DNA of 9,132 bases from Candidatus Egerieicola pullicola (GTDB lineage Bacteria > Bacillota > Clostridia > Oscillospirales > Ruminococcaceae). Shown here piece by piece: positions 5,663 to 9,132 of this stretch. Numbering within the stretch: the first letter of the stretch is position 1; every line of letters begins with the position of its first letter. The stretch is taken from contig DVGY01000121.1 of NCBI GenBank assembly GCA_018712465.1, positions 1 to 9,132 of the forward strand, given 5' to 3'. The position numbers were made by a program, and so were the translations under genes. Below the pieces are notes generated by a model, which saw only the letters and a list, made by a program, of their open reading frames with translations, did not search any database and was not told the origin of the DNA.

Positions 5663-5691
5663 TTGACTTTTTCCGTTTTCTGGTGTTTAAT
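5663..5691 (+). promoter_or_regulatory. Main promoter of the str operon (rpsL)
   Basis: TTGACT (5663-5668), 17-base spacer, TTTAAT (5686-5691): five of six matches in each box, as expected for a highly expressed ribosomal protein operon. The start would be near 5698, leaving a leader of about 77 bases. The leader contains a small CTGC/GCAG hairpin at about 5706-5720 and the AAGGAGG site at 5762-5768. Confidence 0.82.
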
Positions 5692-5774
5692 TAGTATCGG
5701 TTGACTGCGCCAAAAGCAGATCGGCCAAAGCAAAAACCTATCATCCGGTTATTCTTTGAGTAAGGAGGTGCGAT

Positions 5775-6200
5775 ATGCCTACTTTTAATCAGCTCGTCCG
5801 TAAGGGCAGAGAAGTTTCCGCTAAGAAGAGCGGCGCTCCGGCTCTGAACGTGGGGTACAACTCCATGAAGAAGCAGCCCACCAAGGTGTGCTCTCCTCAA
5901 AAGCGAGGTGTCTGCACTGCTGTGCGTACCATGACCCCGAAAAAACCGAACTCTGCACTCCGTAAAGTGGCTCGTGTGCGTTTGACCAACGGCACCGAAG
6001 TGACCGCTTACATTCCGGGCGAAGGACACAACCTGCAGGAGCACAGCGTGGTGCTGATCCGTGGCGGCCGTATTAAGGACCTGCCTGGCTGCCGGTACCA
6101 CATCATCCGCGGCACTCTGGATACCCAGGGCGTGGCAAAGCGGATGCAGGGCCGCTCCAAGTACGGACAGAAGCGTCCGAAGGCTGGAAAAGGAAAGTAA
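5775..6200 (+). CDS. rpsL: Small ribosomal subunit protein S12
   Basis: S12 sits at the decoding centre of the 30S subunit and helps control accuracy of tRNA selection. The 141 residues carry the family hallmarks SPQKRGVCT (40-48), TPKKPNSALRKV (54-65), GEGHNLQEHSVVLIRGGR (82-99) and KDLPGCRYH (101-109). Relative to E. coli there are about 13 additional residues between PAL and the SPQKR stretch, as in Bacillus and other Firmicutes. K56 and K101, equivalent to E. coli K42 and K87 (mature numbering), are wild type, so no classical streptomycin-resistance change is visible at those sites. D102 is the residue that is methylthiolated in some bacteria. The start is fixed by AAGGAGG 6 bases upstream. 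It is the first gene of the operon. Confidence 0.98.
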   Translation: MPTFNQLVRKGREVSAKKSGAPALNVGYNSMKKQPTKVCSPQKRGVCTAVRTMTPKKPNSALRKVARVRLTNGTEVTAYIPGEGHNLQEHSVVLIRGGRIKDLPGCRYHIIRGTLDTQGVAKRMQGRSKYGQKRPKAGKGK

Positions 6201-6312
6201 GCGTCACACTCCATACGCCGGTTAGAGTAATAAAGATTACCTAACTTGGCAAAACGGGAGTTGCTTGCTTTCGAGTACCGATGAATTCATTCTTATGAAG
6301 GAGGGAAGCGAA
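6201..6312 (+). other. rpsL-rpsG intercistronic spacer
   Basis: In E. coli S7 represses the str operon by binding the RNA between rpsL and rpsG. This 112-base spacer is in the same place, but only weak pairing is visible (GCGT 6201-6204 with ACGC 6214-6217, and GGCAA with TTGCT further on). It carries no terminator and no clear promoter, so rpsL and rpsG should be cotranscribed. S7 binding here is unproven. Confidence 0.35.
6298..6305 (+). promoter_or_regulatory. Ribosome binding site deciding the rpsG start
   Basis: AAGGAGGG is 7 bases before the ATG at 6313. In-frame upstream starts, for example at 6265 or 6295, lack such a site and would add residues absent from S7 proteins. Confidence 0.85.
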
Positions 6313-6783
6313 ATGCCAAGAAGAGGTAAAATTGCCAAGCGCGAGGTGCTGCAGGATCCGGTGTACGGTTCCGAACTGGTCACCCGGCTGGTAAACAATG
6401 TGATGCTGGACGGTAAGAAGGGCGTAGCTCAGAAGATCGTTTACGGTGCATTTGAAATCGTAGAACAGAAGAGCGGTAAGGCTGCTCTGGAAGCTTTTGA
6501 CGAAGCTCTGAACAACATCATGCCCACTCTGGAAGTAAAGGCTCGCCGTGTCGGCGGCGCCACCTACCAGGTGCCCATGGAAGTCCGGCCTGCCCGCCGT
6601 CAGACCCTGGGTCTGCGCTGGCTCACCACCTATGCAAGAGCTCGTGGCGAAAAGACCATGAAAGAACGTCTGGCCGGAGAAATCCTGGACGCCATGAACG
6701 GCAACGGCGGTGCCTGCAAGAAGCGGGAAGACACCCACAAGATGGCCGAAGCCAACAAGGCCTTCGCCCACTACAGATTCTAA
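6313..6783 (+). CDS. rpsG: Small ribosomal subunit protein S7
   Basis: S7 is a primary 16S rRNA-binding protein that nucleates assembly of the 30S head and contacts the E-site tRNA. The product is 156 residues, the standard bacterial length, beginning MPRRGKIAKREVLQDPVYGS. The conserved helix stretch LVNNVMLDGKKGVAQKIVYGA (within residues 26-46) is intact. The beta-hairpin region RRVGGATYQVPMEVRPARRQ (79-97) and LGLRWLTTYARARGEKTM (99-116), which line the E site, are also intact. The frame remains open upstream to 6265, but the Shine-Dalgarno and family alignment place the start at 6313. It is the second gene of the str operon. Confidence 0.98.
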   Translation: MPRRGKIAKREVLQDPVYGSELVTRLVNNVMLDGKKGVAQKIVYGAFEIVEQKSGKAALEAFDEALNNIMPTLEVKARRVGGATYQVPMEVRPARRQTLGLRWLTTYARARGEKTMKERLAGEILDAMNGNGGACKKREDTHKMAEANKAFAHYRF

Positions 6784-6806
6784 TCTGAAAAGAGAAGAAA
6801 TCTGCA

Positions 6807-6835
6807 TTGTTTTATTTAACCCTTTGGTGTTAAAT
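6807..6835 (+). promoter_or_regulatory. Inverted repeat and weak promoter-like sequence between rpsG and fusA
   Basis: ATTTAAC (6814-6820) and GTTAAAT (6829-6835) form a perfect 7-bp inverted repeat with an 8-base loop. Overlapping it is a weak promoter-like pair, TTGTTT (6807-6812), 17-base spacer, TTAAAT (6830-6835). No T-run follows, so it is not a terminator. It could be an RNA processing or translational control hairpin, or a secondary promoter for fusA. Confidence 0.35.
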
Positions 6836-6871
6836 AGTTGACGCAATCGTGTTAAAAGGAGATCACAAGTT

Positions 6872-8956
6872 ATGATGCCAAGAGATGTATCTCTGGACCT
6901 GACCCGTAACATCGGTATCATGGCTCACATCGACGCCGGTAAAACCACCACCACCGAACGTATCTTGTTCTACACCGGTATCAACCGGAAGATCGGTGAG
7001 GTGCACGACGGTGCGGCTACCATGGACTGGATGGTGCAGGAGCAGGAGAGAGGGATCACCATCACCTCTGCCGCTACCACCACCCACTGGAAGGGTCACC
7101 GGATCAATATTATTGATACCCCCGGCCACGTGGACTTTACCGTGGAAGTACAGCGCTCTCTGCGGGTGCTGGACGGCTCTGTGACGGTGTTCTGCGCCAA
7201 GGGCGGTGTGGAGCCTCAATCCGAAACCGTTTGGCGTCAGGCCAATGAATATCATGTTCCCCGTATGGCCTATGTCAACAAAATGGACATTATGGGCGCT
7301 AACTTCTACAATGTGGTGGACATGATGCTGGACCGCTTGAAGTGTAATGCGGTTCCCATCCAGCTCCCCATCGGGGCCGAAAGTGACTTTAAGGGCATTA
7401 TCGACCTGGTGGAAATGGACGCTGTGATCTACAAAGACGACCTGGGCAAAGACATGGAAGTCGTGGAAATCCCCGACGACATGAAGGAAAAAGCTCAGGA
7501 ATATCGGGATAAGCTGCTGGAAGCCTGCGCTGAGCAGGACGAAGAGTTTATGATGAAGTATCTGGAAGGCGAAGAGATTTCTGTTGCAGAAATCAAGGCT
7601 GCTCTGCGTAAGGGCACCATCGCCAACGAGATCGTTCCGGTAACCTGCGGTACCTCTTATAAGAATAAGGGTGTGCAGAAGCTGTTGGACGCCATCATTG
7701 ACTATATGCCTTCTCCGCTGGATGTGCCCCCCATCAAGGGCATCAATCCGGACACCGATGAAGAAGAAGTCCGGCACTCTTCCGACGACGAGCCCTTTGC
7801 GGCTCTGGCGTTTAAAATCGCCACCGACCCCTATGTGGGTAAACTCTGCTTCTTCCGTGTGTACTCCGGTATCATCACCACCGGTACCACCGTTTACAAC
7901 GCCAACAAAGACGACAACGAACGGATTGGCCGTATCCTGCAGATGCACGCCAACCACCGGAAGGACATCGACTGCTGCTACGCCGGTGATATTGCCGCTG
8001 CGGTTGGTTTGAAGAACACCACCACCGGTAATACCCTCTGCGATCCCAAGCACCCCATCATTCTGGAAAGCATGAACTTCCCGGAACCGGTTATCGACTT
8101 GGCCATCGAGCCCAAGACCAAGGCCGGTCAGGAAAAGCTGGGTATTGCTTTGGCAAAGCTGGCAGAAGAAGACCCCACCTTCAAGACCTGGACCGACGAA
8201 GAAACCGGCCAGACCATCATCGCCGGCATGGGCGAGCTGCATCTGGATATTATCGTGGACCGTCTGCTCCGTGAATTTAAGGTGGAAGCAAACGTGGGCG
8301 CTCCCCAGGTTGCTTATAAAGAAACCATCACCGCTCCTGCGGATGTGGATATGAAATACGCCCGTCAGTCCGGTGGTAAAGGTCAGTACGGTCATGTTAA
8401 GATCCGCGTGACCCCCAACGAATCCGGCAAGGGTTATGAATTTGTCAACTCCATCGTCGGCGGCGCCATCCCGAAAGAATATATTCCTGCGGTTGACGCC
8501 GGTATCCAGGGTGCTATGCAGGCCGGTGTGCTGGCTGGCTATCCTGTGGTCGACGTAAAGGTAGAACTGTACGACGGTTCTTACCATGAAGTGGACTCTT
8601 CTGAAATGGCATTTAAGATCGCCGGTTCTATGGCGTTCAAGGAAGCCATGCGCAAGGGCAAACCCGTCATCCTGGAACCCATTATGAAGGTAACGGTCAA
8701 CGTTCCCGAAGAATATATGGGCGACGTTATCGGCGACATCAACTCTCGCCGTGGCCAGATCCAGGGTATGGAAGCCCGCAATGGTGCGCAGCAGATCAAC
8801 GCCTTTGTGCCCCTGTCCGACATGTTCGGTTACTCCAACGACCTGCGTTCTAAGACCCAGGGCCGTGGTCAGTATGTGATGGAGCCCAGCCACTATGTGG
8901 AAGTGCCCAAGAGCATCGCCGAAAAGATCATGAGCGGACGCAAGCAGAACGGTTAA
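6872..8956 (+). CDS. fusA: Elongation factor G
   Basis: EF-G is the translational GTPase that moves tRNA and mRNA through the ribosome and, with RRF, helps recycle it. The 694 residues are full length. G1 is AHIDAGKT (18-25), switch I contains RGITITSAATT (60-70), G3 is DTPGH (82-86, with the GTPase-associated His86), G4 is NKMD (136-139), and G5 is within CGTSYKNKGV (259-268). Domains II-V follow, including the SGGKGQYGHV stretch of domain IV and the C-terminal domain ending at MSGRKQNG. Two adjacent ATGs exist: AAAAGGAG (6854-6861) is 10 bases from the first and 13 from the second, so the first is used. Being in the str operon, and with no paralogue signatures, it is the main EF-G rather than a tetracycline-resistance type protein. 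Confidence 0.98.
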   Translation: MMPRDVSLDLTRNIGIMAHIDAGKTTTTERILFYTGINRKIGEVHDGAATMDWMVQEQERGITITSAATTTHWKGHRINIIDTPGHVDFTVEVQRSLRVLDGSVTVFCAKGGVEPQSETVWRQANEYHVPRMAYVNKMDIMGANFYNVVDMMLDRLKCNAVPIQLPIGAESDFKGIIDLVEMDAVIYKDDLGKDMEVVEIPDDMKEKAQEYRDKLLEACAEQDEEFMMKYLEGEEISVAEIKAALRKGTIANEIVPVTCGTSYKNKGVQKLLDAIIDYMPSPLDVPPIKGINPDTDEEEVRHSSDDEPFAALAFKIATDPYVGKLCFFRVYSGIITTGTTVYNANKDDNERIGRILQMHANHRKDIDCCYAGDIAAAVGLKNTTTGNTLCDPKHPIILESMNFPEPVIDLAIEPKTKAGQEKLGIALAKLAEEDPTFKTWTDEETGQTIIAGMGELHLDIIVDRLLREFKVEANVGAPQVAYKETITAPADVDMKYARQSGGKGQYGHVKIRVTPNESGKGYEFVNSIVGGAIPKEYIPAVDAGIQGAMQAGVLAGYPVVDVKVELYDGSYHEVDSSEMAFKIAGSMAFKEAMRKGKPVILEPIMKVTVNVPEEYMGDVIGDINSRRGQIQGMEARNGAQQINAFVPLSDMFGYSNDLRSKTQGRGQYVMEPSHYVEVPKSIAEKIMSGRKQNG

Positions 8957-8997
8957 GCAAATTCGCAAAACCCAATGCTTTGTTTTCAAAAAAAGAC

Positions 8998-9025
8998 TTG
9001 TATTTTGGTGGGATTGTGGTATAAT
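8998..9025 (+). promoter_or_regulatory. Extended -10 promoter in front of tuf
   Basis: TTGTAT (8998-9003), 16-base spacer, perfect TATAAT (9020-9025) preceded by TG-N (extended -10). The start would be near 9032. The leader of about 73 bases has two small hairpins, CCTGT/ACAGG (9042-9046 with 9055-9059) and GGTTT/GAACC (9062-9074). No convincing terminator lies between fusA and this promoter, so tuf should be transcribed both from the operon promoter and from here. Confidence 0.8.
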
Positions 9026-9104
9026 GTTACCAAACGTATGCCCTGTCCCGCTGTACAGGTCGGTTTTGAGAACCATTTCAGTTTGAATTAGGAGGAAAAC
9101 ACCA

Positions 9105-9132
9105 ATGGCTAAGCAAAAATTCGAAAGAACCA
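9105..9132 (+). CDS. tuf: Elongation factor Tu, first nine codons only
   Basis: The ATG at 9105 opens MAKQKFERT, matching the conserved EF-Tu N terminus, and the gene runs off the window. AGGAGG (9090-9095) is 9 bases upstream. Its position after fusA is the standard str operon order. EF-Tu delivers aminoacyl-tRNA to the ribosome. Confidence 0.93.

Larger units (their letters stand above)
5399..5774. other. Gene-poor spacer upstream of the str operon
   Basis: About 375 bases lie between the kinase-like terminator and rpsL. From left to right the spacer holds a CCGCT/AGCGG hairpin (5411-5425), a short GAAGA/TCTTC inverted repeat (about 5463-5475), a nested stem CTGTTG/CAACAG (5475-5480 with 5502-5507) enclosing AACC/GGTT (5488-5491 with 5495-5498), a TGGAT/ATCCA stem (5508-5512 with 5528-5532), and a terminator-like GC hairpin with seven Ts (5542-5571). 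Two copies of an 11-base direct repeat and then the rpsL promoter follow. No tRNA, SRP RNA, tmRNA or named riboswitch motif is recognisable. A plus-strand ORF at 5507-5704 crosses the terminator, has no ribosome binding site and is not believed. Confidence 0.6.

Noticed and set aside
5507..5704. A 65-residue plus-strand ORF in the spacer before rpsL
   Set aside because: It runs through a terminator-like hairpin and the rpsL promoter, has no Shine-Dalgarno, and its hydrophobicity comes from T-rich DNA.
6863..9076. A 737-residue open frame on the minus strand opposite fusA
   Set aside because: It mirrors EF-G codon bias: the real gene on the plus strand has all the GTPase motifs. The antisense product is His/Val/Gly-rich low-information sequence with no recognisable domain.

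Overview
The window looks like chromosomal DNA of a spore-forming Firmicute of class Clostridia, most likely an Oscillospirales/Ruminococcaceae-type gut anaerobe. The evidence is a pro-sigma-K gene, a Firmicutes-type ribosomal protein S12 with the extra segment near its N terminus, strong AGGAGG ribosome binding sites, sigma-A-like promoters, moderate GC content, and an ECF sigma/membrane anti-sigma-like pair of a kind common in that order. The order-level placement is inference.

Layout. (1) 1-2024, plus strand: the 3' part of an ECF sigma factor gene overlaps, by ATGA, a single-pass membrane protein whose extracellular part is a tandem duplication of about 235 residues. A bidirectional terminator follows. 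(2) 2095-4538, minus strand: a Cof-type HAD hydrolase with its own promoter, an uninterrupted sigK with its membrane pro-sequence, and a DUF6198/YczE-like multi-pass membrane protein that has its own terminator. (3) 4539-4748: a divergent AT-rich promoter region holding an 8+8 bp inverted repeat. (4) 4749-5398, plus strand: a cytidylate-kinase-like P-loop protein with a clear promoter and terminator. (5) 5399-5774: a stretch of about 375 bp with no recognised gene. It contains an orphan plus-strand terminator, a possible 40-residue minus-strand ORF with an excellent Shine-Dalgarno, short direct repeats, and then a near-consensus promoter. (6) 5775-9132, plus strand: the str operon, rpsL-rpsG-fusA and the first codons of tuf, which has its own extended -10 promoter.

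Together the genes cover three unrelated jobs. The first is extracytoplasmic signalling through the sigma/anti-sigma pair. The second is late mother-cell sporulation control by sigma-K. The third is translation, through S12, S7, EF-G and EF-Tu. The str operon here starts from its own promoter behind a kinase-like gene, rather than following rpoB-rpoC and an L7Ae-like gene as in Bacillus.

No clear novel multi-gene system is visible. The most interesting unexplained pieces are the structured spacer at 5399-5571, the internally duplicated anti-sigma-like protein, and the inverted repeat between the divergent membrane protein and kinase-like genes.
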